From assembly GCA_030268105.1 (NCBI GenBank), contig BSDZ01000094.1:3506501-3570500 (forward strand): a DNA stretch of 64,000 nucleotides. The letters run 5' to 3'. The notes beneath the pieces are model-generated. The model was not told the origin of the DNA. It searched no databases and saw nothing but the letters and a program-made list of their open reading frames with translations. Below, piece after piece: positions 34,637 to 45,900 of the stretch. A program made the translations under genes and the position numbers. The DNA comes from Volvox africanus (Eukaryota; Chlorophyta; Chlorophyceae; Chlamydomonadales; Volvocaceae). How positions within the stretch are numbered: position 1 is the stretch's first letter; each line of letters begins with the position of its first letter.

Positions 34637-35897
34637 GGTGCGGTTTGTTCATCATGTTGGACCGTGAAGCTTAAAATCGCTGATTGGATTCTGGAATCTC
34701 CAGGACTGGGTGGGCTGGGAGCCGATCTAGGACGCACATCACACGCGGCATGCATGAGGCCCCCTTATGCAATCGTACCCAGATGACCACAATGGTGACC
34801 GATGAACTGTGTGAGTATTGTTACGTACCTAGTCGTATCGTTTCTCGCCCAACGCGGCCTTTACACATGCAGTACTCATTATCTTGGAATCGCAGTAGCT
34901 GTGAGAGTGAATGCAGTGAATGAGTACGGGGTAGGAAAAGCGCTTTTGGCCGGGCGCGGAACCTGTGCCTCCTTGTGCAAACGTCTCTAACCCACAGTAA
35001 GACCTGTCTGCCAACCTTCCAATCTCTGCATCATAACAGTACCACAACATCTGGGCAATAAAAAGAATGATCGGACTTGCGTCCTCGTCGGACGGCGAGG
35101 GCTGAGGGACTATGGCTGCAGATGTGGGCTGTAAAGAGAACTTTTTTGCGGATTCACTCTACGTTACGCATAGCATACGCCTTGTCCGCGGGCTTTTTCA
35201 GTTAGTTGGATATATTACGCAGAGGGCCCCTGAATGGTTGGGTTCGGGATTTATAGCTACTGTACTTTCTTCCGAAAGGTCTTCGGAGGTTAAGCCGTTG
35301 GCCACGTACCACGTAGTCGAGTGCGCAGCACTAGTAATGAATTTCTAGTAATGGCTTGAAAACTAACTGTGGAATCCTAATCCTGGTTGGCGTTTGTGTT
35401 ATCATCGCCTGTGTTTGCACGCATATTGCCCATCGTTGGCCAGGATATGGGAATGGGAATCTCATACTATTTTTTTGTAAAACACACCCGTCCTTGAGCT
35501 CGTGATATGGCTTGTTACTATATATATCTATTTATTTGCCATCGCCATTACCCCTTGACCCCGCTGCACAACTTCCGATGACGTTTGCGGTTTGTCCGTA
35601 ATTAGACAGCCCATAATGCCCATCCGGAAAACACCAACACGATGTGAAGGAAGATATGAAACGGTTAGGATATGAGTTTGATAATGGGTTTCATAGCGGG
35701 CTGCGTTTCGGTTGAACCGGGAGCAAACTAGTACCCAGCACATGCCGTACACATCTTGAATTTCCAGCGTTGTCCTGTGTGGCAAAGCCAGCAGCAGGAT
35801 AAGGCAGTAAGCAAGGCTTGATTATTAAGCGCGCTTCAGATCATTTTTTAACAAAGTTTTTCACGAGTGAAGCCTTCGATGTTAAAGTGAAGTCAAG
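34637..35897. other. Intergenic, upstream region of IFT54
   Basis: No supported gene. Short frames at 34684-34923 and 35112-35348 lack splice partners. A pyrimidine- and AT-rich part lies at about 35460-35530. No clear TATA box lies near 35898. Confidence 0.45.
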
Positions 35898-38800
35898 ATG
35901 TGCGACAACTGGCAACAGACCATTGACATTTTGCAGGGTGCAAACCCTGTATTTGACAAGCCCAAATTATCGGAGAAGCTGCTTGTAAAGCCACCCTTCC
36001 GCTTCCTTCACGATGTGGTATCCGCGGTAAGGACTTCTGTTATGTATGCGACATTTCTAGCAGATTTTGGTATAAATCGTCGCTCTATTGATATATTATG
36101 TGGCATTTTGAAGGGGGAAACAATGTGGCAATGCATGCCTACTTCGGAGTGTCCTCCGCCGAACGTCCCATATTTCCGCAGGTGCAAGCAAGCACAGGAT
36201 TTGCACCTGGATTGTTTCAGGGAGATGAGTTGGACGGGAAGGCAATACAAGTGCGTTCAAGGAGGCACCCCGCGAGCACCGGTTCCAAGCGCTGACATGC
36301 TTCAATTTTGATTGTAGGAAAAAGATGCGAAGGTAGCATATCTTCGCAAGATCATCGATGTTGTCAGCATGACCCTTGGGGAGCAGTGCCCAGCCCGACC
36401 GAACAAGGTCAGGCACCCTCGCTTTGCTCGCCATCCGCAATCACACATGTTTACCCCCAGCGTACCTCACAATGCAGATCGTGGCTGGTTTGGAGCCGGA
36501 AAACACAAACATATTTCTGCAAATGTTGGGGAGGGCGTGCCGCAAGGGCAACGGCGCGGATGCTGCAAAGGTGCGCGATCTCGTCGTGGGATGATACTGG
36601 GCTCAGCAAGGGTTCATAAATTATGTAACACCGAGCCACCTTCATTTATGTGCACAGAAAGTTCTTGGTGGAGCTACCGCCGACGCAGTTCCGAGCAAAG
36701 CCGCTGCGTCTCCACCCCCTGCGGCAGAGCCAGCTCCAAAAGAGAAGGAAAAATCTCGCTCTTCTTCGTCTGCAGCAGCACCAGCAGGTGATGCAACGCC
36801 TCCACGGAAGTCTCGGGAGCCTTCGGGTGGTGAAAAGGAGAGGCCGTCGGAAAAATCCTCAGAAAAGTCCGCTGAAAAGTCTTCGGAGAAAGCCTCATCG
36901 AGGTCAAAGTCAAAGGCAGAGGAGCCTCCAGCAAAACCTTCAAGGAAGAAGGAGGAGCCCCCTCCGCCCCCTGCGGAGGAAAAGCGATCGCGATCAAAGC
37001 CGCCACCCCCAGGTGTGAAGCCTATACCGTCGTGGGCATTCCCTAACCCTCCTCGCGGGTCCATAGATCGCTGGTCTTGCAGTGATTGTCATACATGGAA
37101 GTCACAGTAGAAGTTGGTTTAGGACTGGGGGCAGGAGCCATGATGAGGGCACGTATCGGCGTTTGACGGGATGTGCACGGAACAGTCCATTCACCCGTAA
37201 GCACCCAGCACCGCCTCGACCCTGGGACTTGCGGACACAGCACGGGCAAGGAACGCGTAGAAAGTATGACCGAGTTTGAGTAAGGATTGTCGCTGTGCTC
37301 GTCCCGCTTGTCGATAAGGGAGACCCGCAAGCAACTTCTGGGGTGAAAACTTGGGAAGTTTACGGTGGCCGCACCGCCAACGTTTTCCGTCTCCCTTCCT
37401 CCGCGTTTCTGTATATTGTATCAAATCTATTTCTATTCTTTCGTCTGCCAAGCAGTGGAGGACTCGTCGCCACCGCCTCCACCGCCTGCTGCGGAGCCGC
37501 CAGGCCGGTCTGCCTCGCCGGGCGGCGACGACCCGCTGAACAGGTCAGGAAGCTCGGCGCCCAAGTTCCAGAGGCCTACATCCGCGCGCAAGGCGCCGCC
37601 GCGCGTGCCGCAGGCACAGCAGTAAGTCCAGCAGGGCGGGCGACTTTATCGGGAGGGTGGTGGAGCACCCGCTGTGGCCGAGGATGAGGCGACAAAAAGA
37701 TTGGCGTGATTGGGCAGTGACACTCGTGACGTGGCTGATTTCGTGGGTGATGGGAGGATGTTCTGCACTGGCCATTCGGCCAGTACTACGCCTGCCCATC
37801 CGCCCAGTACTGGGCCTGCCCATCCAGCATCCTTACAGCTTCCGTCATCTGTTACGAAGGCGCTGCATGGGAGAAGATAGAACCCTTCAAAAAGGCCATG
37901 GATGCAACTGGTAATTCAGCCATATTGCTGTACAAACATCGCGGGGTTCCAAACCACCCAGCATGGCATCAGCATCGAAAGGGCGAGTGTACACGGCAAA
38001 TGTCTGGTTGAATGGAAAGAATGGCGCTGGTGCCTTGGGCTGCAGTCAAGCAACCCCATACACCGCGCCTGGTCTCCAACATACCTGGTTGCTGATGGTG
38101 CTGCGGCTGGCTGGGCATTGTATCGGATGTGGCGAATTGCCTGTCACCGTATCAATTTAAATGCTAATGCCGAATAGGTGCTTATTTGACATCCGGGAAT
38201 CATCTCACTGTGTTGCCCCGCGTGTCATTGGCACCTCAGGCCTGTGCTGGGTGCTGGCATCCGGCCTGGAACGGCACAGCGCCGCCCTAATGAGCCTAAG
38301 CCTCCTGTTGACTCCAAGGTGAGCTGTGCTCCCGTCTTGTCCTTGAGCCGCGGTCAAGCCATGGTCGGCTGTTTCTTAACCCGGTTGTCTTACTGCTTCA
38401 GGTGAGCAAGCCGGTTGCATTGTTCTCAGAGAACGCACGCGGGGACTCGGACGACGACGTGGAGGTGGTCCACGAACAGACGCCAGTGCTGACGGGCGGG
38501 ACGACGCTCTCTTCCGAGCAAGGTGTCCTGGTCAAAGACATTTTGGCAGCAGAGAAAGGGCTCAAGGTGTGGTCGGGCGGGTGGCGTGACATCCGAACGG
38601 GCAGTGGGTAACCGCTTAATAGCCAGGGTTTTCAAGAGGAGCTTTGAGCATCATCGGAGACTCGACGAAGATACTGCACTTAGTGAACATGGACCGTTAC
38701 AAGGAAGCTTGGATGGTGATGCTTTGAAATGCCTAGGAAGTGGTGGAAAGTGGGCGACGGGTTATGAATTCAGCATTTGCTCCTTGCCAATGCACAACTA

Positions 38801-40346
38801 CATGTCAATGTCAGCAGCACAGACATTTAACCCATTTTCTGTCGCCGTTCCTTCCGCACAATTTCAGCTGATGCAATGTTTGTAATTAAGCCCGATTTCC
38901 AGGCATGACCGTGTAGTACAGCATCCGTTGCTGCGCTGTCGCGCTGGCATAGCGACTTGTGTTTCCACGAAGCAAACCACCAGGGGAGATTCTGAGAACA
39001 GTGCTCTTCGGGCCTCATTTGTAAATATGCTTGCAGAAAGCTGGCGCGGAGGCAACTGCCGAGACGGCGGACACATCAGACCAGGTGAGCCAGAGCCACA
39101 CGGATATCCCGGTGCTAGATGTACGAGGGTGTACAACTTTTGGCGTGCTCTGCGAGGTCCAGAGCGTCCATGCCAATATCTGGCTGTGCTCGATGTTCTT
39201 TCGCATGAAAAATGGATGTTAGGTGAAATCGTCCTTCGTCCCCACAAATCCGCACTTCCCTGCCCACATTATCCTTCAACAACAGGGCAGCACAGGCATC
39301 ATCCTGAAGCGCCTTGGCAAGCCGGGACCGGGCGGTGGGGCCGCGGCGGCCGGAGCTCGCGCGCACGACCCCGCCACAGTCCGCGAGCTGGTGCAGAAGC
39401 TGTGCCAGAGCAGCACCCCGCTGGCTAAGTCGATGGACTACCTGCAGGAGGATATTGAAAACATGCGCAAAGAATATAAGTACGTGGATTTTGCTCCTTG
39501 TTACTTAGATTGTTACTTGTTGGCGCCTGGAAGGGCAGAAGTCTGTGAAGCCGTTGTTTGTTGCCGGAAATGTGCAAGGAAATTCCCTGGTACATGTCCA
39601 GAAGTTGTGGTCGCTGTTTCTGGAGGCACGTGTCTAGGATACGAACAGCTTGACATACAGGCAGGCAGCGTGAGGAGTCAGTCGTGATAAAGGACGCCCT
39701 AATTTCGACTTAGACCGCATCGCCTGAAGTCATAGAGATAACTGTTAGTGTCGTGCTGGAGTTTACATAAGGTGGGAAAGGAAAGTTGGGGGCTAGGGCG
39801 AAATAGCCCTAAGTGCCGGCACCGGATCGGTCGTCCGTGTCGTGTGTATATTGCGTCGTCCGTACATTGCGATAGCTTGGCACCCACGGCCGGTAAATGC
39901 CGCTTGCCTACCCCCGTACAGGTTCTGGATAACGGAGAAGCGTATGTATCAGGATGAGCTGGCACGCGAGCTGCGGCTGCAGGGTGAAGCCGCCAATGTT
40001 GACGCACAGTTGGCTGACCTGGATGGGCAGATCAAGCAGGTGGGTCTGGTCCATTGCGGTCGAGGCGCTCCGCCTTCGCCCACGAGATAGAGGGTCGGAT
40101 GCGATGTGCGTGGTGTGTAAAAGAACTAATAGCTATCGAATGTGTTCGATGCTCAGTTGTGTGACACATTAATATGTGCTGTCATTACAAAAGTTGGAAT
40201 TGCTAGGACAACTTTGCCTGTCTTAACATGTGACCTGTGCGTGCTTGCTGCAGGCTCGTGACCGTATCATTGGTCTCAAAGGCCAAATCTTGCGGAACGA
40301 TGAGACATTGGGCAAGCTGCTTGCCATGGCTACGTCAGGAAGGTAG
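35898..40346 (+). CDS. IFT54: Intraflagellar transport protein IFT54 (TRAF3IP1/DYF-11/Elipsa family), 532 aa
   Basis: IFT-B subunit that binds tubulin/microtubules and acts in cilium assembly. Exons: 35898-36026, 36182-36250, 36318-36407, 36478-36570, 36658-37012, 37456-37621, 38240-38318, 38402-38566, 39037-39084, 39286-39479, 39922-40039 and 40254-40346. All phases close to 533 codons. Residues 1-127 form the conserved calponin-homology-like N-domain: [20 protein letters not shown], then [45 protein letters not shown]. The middle (about 128-390) is charged and disordered, with Lys/Glu/Ser repeats ([15 protein letters not shown]) and Pro runs. The C-terminal coiled coil (about 400-532) contains [20 protein letters not shown] and [16 protein letters not shown], the region that binds IFT20 in known homologues. 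Length is normal for the family. The neighbour downstream is convergent, and a centriole-like gene lies 2.6 kb further on. Confidence 0.95.
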
Positions 40347-41243
40347 CTGCTCCGGAGCCAGCAACGCTGCGACCTGGGTTGGACCGTTCGTAGTGGCCGT
40401 GTCTGTCGGTCTGCTTGTACGGCGCTGGGGGCGTCCGGGGCGCCGCAACGTGTTAAGAGGCAGGTCTGCAGTGCTTCTAGGTTGCACGGCCGCCGAACCG
40501 ATAGCAGCATGTACATAGTAATCGGTGTAAATTTGGAGACATTAGTACGGGAGCTTCTTTACAACGCGCTTGATGAGCTCAGATGGGAGCACTGACTCGG
40601 CGGAAAGAGCGGCACCACTCAATGTTAAATTTGCCGACGTCTCTGCTTTAGGCGACCATGTCCTAATTAGTCTAGTCAATGACTTTGCAACCCGATACAC
40701 ATGCGGCCCCAGCGGTCGCTGCAACGAGTGACCTTGGCTGTAATCAACCGAAATCTTCAACATGACGGCCTGGCACAAATCCGACGGCGCCGCCACTAGC
40801 GATCGGTGCCCTTAATTGCATTGCATCGGCCGCCATCTTGGACACATTGCAATATAAAGATGCGATGAGGACGCCTGACCCACAGACTACATAGAATGTG
40901 TTCCTGACGAGGATTAACGTCATCTACGTAAGTCCACTTAGCCTAAAACTGCCAAAAAGCTTGTCCCCCTTCCAGTTGTTATTTGGCGCTTTGAAACAAA
41001 AATCAAGAGATCATAACTACGGACGCCTCAAGTCCTTGGACAAAGCACCTTCAATACCCCAAATCACATATGGCAAACGATAAACATGTACCATATCAGA
41101 CAATGCATAACTTGAAGCTTATAAGTATAAATACCATATGGCATAAAGTCTACCGTCCTTACCCTTCCCATACGCGGTAGGTATCCTGCAATAGCAAAAG
41201 TGGCCCCTTAATTGTATGGGCGGGAGCCTTATAATCCTCAAAG
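40347..41243. other. Convergent 3' region of IFT54 and the methyltransferase
   Basis: Holds both 3' UTRs. No supported gene. Frames here on both strands are short. Confidence 0.5.
40526..40530 (+). terminator. TGTAA polyadenylation signal candidate of IFT54
   Basis: TGTAA 180 nt after the IFT54 stop (ATCGGTGTAAATTT). Confidence 0.55.
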
Positions 41244-41248
41244 TTACA
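41244..41248 (-). terminator. TGTAA polyadenylation signal candidate of the methyltransferase
   Basis: TTACA on the plus strand, about 70 nt past the minus-strand stop at 41318. Confidence 0.55.
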
Positions 41249-41317
41249 TATCGAACTTGCTCTTAAACGCTTGGCCCAGCCATATGTCCTAACCCTGTTG
41301 GCAACTTCTGACGCCAA

Positions 41318-42361
41318 TTATATTTTTTTGTAGACCGCAACCAGACGATACGCATCCTCGTGCTCGAGGTCCACGTTCAGCTGCATCTCGCCGTACAGCG
41401 CCTGCGTCTCGAACCCAGTCATACCCGCCAGCAGTTCCAGCTCCCGTACGGTGTACTGCCGCTGCGCAATGACCTCATCCACAGAATCGACCACCTCATC
41501 GCCCTGAAACACCGAAATCGTGACCGTGCGATACAGGATTTGGGTTACGGGGTCGAAGTTATCCAGGCTGTCACCCCATTCCACAAAGATTTTGCCGCCG
41601 TTATAAGGCTGCTCCCACACCTCCTTGCCGCTCTCGCCCGTGATTAAGGTCCCGTCAAATAAGTCCCCTGGGTGTGCCATTTCCAGCACAAATAATCCGC
41701 CTGGTCGTAGATGCTCCGCGACCTGTCGGAAACAAGAAATGGCTAGCTTTGTGTCAAGGATGTGAGAGAAGGTGCCCAGCAAGCAGACGACCATATCAAA
41801 GGGCTTGTGCGGCAGGTCAAACGACGCCATGTCGCCCTGCAGGAGCTCCACTGTCTGTGCCCTTGGGTCCAGCTTTGCAACGTTGGCGCGCGCGAAGTTT
41901 AACATCTCGGGGGACATGTCCAGGCCCACGACTTTCGGTATGCCAGCCTTTGCGAGGTTGGCCAAGTGGCGTGCCCCTCCGCAGCCCAGCTCCAGCACCG
42001 AAGTCAGCTGCTGCGAGGGACCGTGACTCTTCTGCACGTCCTGGAGGAACCTGACCTCCGCTTTGAAATCGCGGTAGCTGAAGGCGGCGTCGTACAACTC
42101 TGGGCGGCTGTAAATCGTGGCCGGCACGGCGCTGCGTGGCAGGTCGCTGCGCTCAGCTGACTCAGGCGCGGGGAGAAGAGGTGTCGCGGTGGCCTGAGCC
42201 GTCACGGATGTCACGCGCGAACTACATCGCCTTGGAGATTTGGAGCCTCTTTGGCACCAAGCTCCAGTTCTGTGTGCTGGAACACTTGACCAAGGTACAG
42301 CGGCAGCAGACGCGTGGCGGTTCGCAACCGTCCAACACATGCGGAGTCCTTGTTGCATCAT
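41318..42361 (-). CDS. Class I SAM-dependent methyltransferase, organelle-targeted, 347 aa
   Basis: Intronless in the window, from ATG 42361 (a second ATG follows directly) to TAA 41318. Residues 1 to about 56 look like a chloroplast or mitochondrial transit peptide: no acidic residues, many Arg/Ser/Ala, ending RRCSSRVTSVTAQA. The Rossmann methyltransferase domain follows. Motif I is VLELGCGGARHLANLAKAG (122-140), the acidic end of strand 2 is VVGLDMS (Asp148), and QGDMASFDLP (about 175-184) is motif II, before DMVVCLLGTFSHI. A C-terminal half with GLFVLEMAHPGDLFDG and a run of beta strands fits small-molecule methyltransferases of bacterial or cyanobacterial type. Such genes often came from the plastid ancestor; that is inference. 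The substrate cannot be told. The lack of introns contrasts with its neighbours. It shares a promoter interval with the gene starting at 42991. Confidence 0.9.
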   Translation of the reverse strand: MMQQGLRMCWTVANRHASAAAVPWSSVPAHRTGAWCQRGSKSPRRCSSRVTSVTAQATATPLLPAPESAERSDLPRSAVPATIYSRPELYDAAFSYRDFKAEVRFLQDVQKSHGPSQQLTSVLELGCGGARHLANLAKAGIPKVVGLDMSPEMLNFARANVAKLDPRAQTVELLQGDMASFDLPHKPFDMVVCLLGTFSHILDTKLAISCFRQVAEHLRPGGLFVLEMAHPGDLFDGTLITGESGKEVWEQPYNGGKIFVEWGDSLDNFDPVTQILYRTVTISVFQGDEVVDSVDEVIAQRQYTVRELELLAGMTGFETQALYGEMQLNVDLEHEDAYRLVAVYKKI

Positions 42362-42990
42362 TACTATACATTAATAGTACTCATGCGCAATGCAATCTTG
42401 TAGAGGATAGTTGTACCTCGCCGCTCTGTGCAAAAAAGTACGATGTGTGTCACAAATATCAATATACTATGAAGTATGTTTCAGCATCATATTCTAGTTA
42501 GCTCTTGTTGACACGTTTGCTCGATAGTAACTTGTGCACTCATTTATACTTGACCTCGGAACCAGCTGTCAAGGACACAAGGCTATCATCTTGTGAAAAG
42601 CTTACTGCCTCCATGAGGATTGTAATTAGGGATTTGACACATTGATAGACGTCAATGATAGGCGTCAATCTTTATTGCTCACTGCTTACAGTTCGGAGTT
42701 GGTCAATTGCAAAGGCCATCCGAGCATGCGTGGACCAAGGAAGACTTTGTGACTCGGCGATAAGAATAATATGAATTTTTATTTGGTCTTGAAGGGAGTT
42801 ACCGGTTCCATCCGCTGGCAACCTGGCACGTGTAGATGTCCCGGCCTGTAATGGCAGCGTCAGACCAATGATATAAGAGAAAAACGCTAATAGCTTATTC
42901 AATCTGATCTGGGTGGGCCTGGTGCTGAAGGTCAGCTTGGGCAAGTTGTAAACCGACAACCGACCACATCAGGCATTCTCACGCGTTAAC
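42362..42990. promoter_or_regulatory. Bidirectional promoter interval (methyltransferase / CEP295-like gene)
   Basis: The 629 bp between two divergent start codons. A TGATAGACGTCAATGATAGGCGTCAAT direct repeat lies at about 42640-42668 (GACGTCAAT and GGCGTCAAT), a possible factor-binding pair. No clear TATA box. Confidence 0.45.
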
Positions 42991-45900
42991 ATGATGCAAG
43001 CGACGCCCACTCAAATGGGACTCCTAAAAGCCCTGAGGCAACAAGCAATGCGCGATCAGGACCGCGAGCGGGCGATGTTCAAAGACGCCGCGTACCGCGC
43101 GAAACTTGAGGCTGCCCTGCAGTGCCAGTTGGCACTCTCGGACGTAGAGCAGCGGCAGCAAGCGGAGGCAGAGCTTCAGCGTCTGTCTGATGTATATGAA
43201 CACAGGGTAGATCGCATCGGCGAGGCACATGTTGAGGCAGCCGTGTACATGCAGAAGCAGAACGAGGCGCGCGCAGCACAGGAGCAGCGCCTCGCCGAGC
43301 TTAACGAGCGCCAAGAGCAGCGCTTTCAATCCGCGCTCTCTGCGCTGAAGGCGCAGAAGGGTGTAGCCAAGGCGCAAGCGGCGGCAGTACAGCAACGCCG
43401 TGTGCAGATCTTGCGCGCAGCACGCGACAAGGCGCAGGCATTCACCGCGGAGCAGGTTAGCCGTGCTCATGCACAAAAGCGAAGGCAGGGTGACCTGGAA
43501 CGCCAGGAGCTTGAGCGCCGTAAACGCAGTACCAACTGGCTGGCCATGGACTTCCGGCAAACTCGTCTGCACGAGGGACAGGGCCCGCCTGTGCCGCAAG
43601 CCGAGCCTGTTGTAGTCGCGCAGACGCTGCCGGATCCGATCGAGTCCGCGGAGGAGCTGCAGCACAGGTACCACCAAAAGTTTCCCAGTTGGTAGACTTG
43701 GCTCCATAAAAGGGATCCTGTGGGTTTAGGTGGGGTAGCCCCCGGCCTCTGTTGGAAAGATTACTTATCAATGCAAAAGCATTGAGATAATATGCCTACC
43801 CACGCAGTGAATCCAAACACTGGGCACAATGCTGTGCTCCCAACTAGATGACAGCCATCCTACTCGACGCGTTTCGGTTCTAGTGTGTTGAGTGGTAACT
43901 TGCGGGGTAGGGGCCGGCTACAATCTATTTGCACATGCTGCTCCCCTGACTAGCTGGTCCCTCTACGGCTGCGCACCCGTTCCATCGCCACACCCTCCTC
44001 GTATGAAGGGCAGCAATGGAGAAGAGGCGCCGAGAGGCCGCAGCTGTGGAAGCCGAAATTCGCGCACGGGAGCGCTTTCTTGCTGCACAGGTGTGACATC
44101 GGCTTAGGGATGCGGCAAATGGTCGTTGAGTCCTGATGGCGTCCGTTCAGCGTGTGATTTCCTGCTTTCCTCGAAAGGATGTTGGCTATACTAAGCGTGC
44201 AACCTATAACGCCCCGGGAGACCATGCCATATGTGAATTGAAGGGCCCCTGTGGAAAGTGCTCTGAATGTTATGCAGTGGACATGTTTGCAGACTATTGT
44301 GTGTATGGCAAACTTGTTGGCCCGCTCTGTGAATTGTGCTCCATTGTGCTCCACGCACCGTGCACCGCAGAAAAGATAATTGTTTCGAGACCTCTATGTA
44401 TGAACTCCCAAAGCTATAGATTCTTATATTAACTGTGGTCCGTTTCCATCGCTCCTTGCAGGCCAAGTTGAGAGCGGAAGCACAGAAGCAGGCGGTAGAG
44501 ACAGAGTTGGCGGAACTGGCGGCGCAACGGCTCCAGGCGAAGAAGCAGGCCCTAGCGGTCCACCGCTTGTAGGTCTGCCTGTGCGCCAAAGGGGGAATCA
44601 GGTGCAGAGCCTTGGGACATCTGCGCGTGCGTATATCTCCTGCCCAGACGGTGGCTTCATTTGTTCTTTTTTTCATTCCCGCAAAGAGCGCGGCAGCTTA
44701 AGCCTTTTCATCTGGTCCAGGGAAATTGGCTAACAAAGACAGGTTTACCTATGTCCCTGCCCCACTTGTGATCGCTATTTAGGGAGATAACAGATCCAGT
44801 CACTGGAACTCACGGGCAGACCCTTAGGCGTAGCGTTCAAGTATTGAGCGTTTCATGATGGCATAGTCAGTCCACAGCTTAAGGTAGCAAATCATCCAAG
44901 AGTCGGGCCGCGTATCGGTAGCAGGCGTAATCCGTTTGGCCCCGGCCCCAAATTTCATCGTCGAATTTCTTCCAATATCCACTGTTACCTCCAATTCTGT
45001 AGGCACGTGCGGGACCAACGCAAGCAGCAGGAGCTCCAGCGCGTGTTCGAGGAGAATTTTTTATCCAGCACAGTAAGGCCGGGGGGTTCCAGTACTTCAA
45101 ATGCGGGTGCAGTAGCCTGTATCGTTGCTGAGAACCAGGGTTGATCCTGATCCAATTGCAGTGAAGATGACGGTCGTTGGCGTGGAGCTGCCCTTGGGAG
45201 GACTACATTCCTTTTGTCACCGTCTAAGGGGCAGCCCCGTGGTCCTTCCAGTCCGTGAACGCTATTTTATGCTTGATGTACATGGCTGTGCCGCCTCCCC
45301 TATACCTTCATGCTTCAACGCCTGCAGGCTGCGATGGAAGACGACTTGGCTCCCAGGGAGCTTCCTGCGTTCCTAAAGCCGGTCGCAGCAGGTGCCGCAG
45401 GCGGCAGACCCACGCTGCCAGTCAAGGTCGTCCCTGCGGACGCGCTTCCGCAGGCCGCTAGGACCAGGGTGCCCTTGCCACCGTTGCCGCCCCCATTGCC
45501 GTGTTCCACGGTGCCAGAGGACGCTGCCCTACCCCGCTGGAGCAAATGCCGCACAGCGCCGCTAGGTCGCCAGCCGCCGTCACCGCAGCTGCCCGTTCCC
45601 TGGGCACTGTCCAATGGTATGTTAGCCCCGTGCGAGGCCCGAGGTATCCTCCGTGCTCCTCTTGCGCCTGCGGCTCCTCTTGCGCCTGCTCCTTTGTTAT
45701 GCCTGCACTACCATGGCCTTGCACGCAATCCCTCCGAGACTGTAATGCTCACATCTGCTACACATGTAATGCAATGGCTGCTGTGAGTTTCCAAGGATGA
45801 TTTCTGCTTCATGAGCTGTGCTCGTACAGAGTTTGGAGTGGGTTTTAGGAATATGTTCACATACGCGGCGCCGTCGCAGATACTTTTTAATGCCTCGCAA

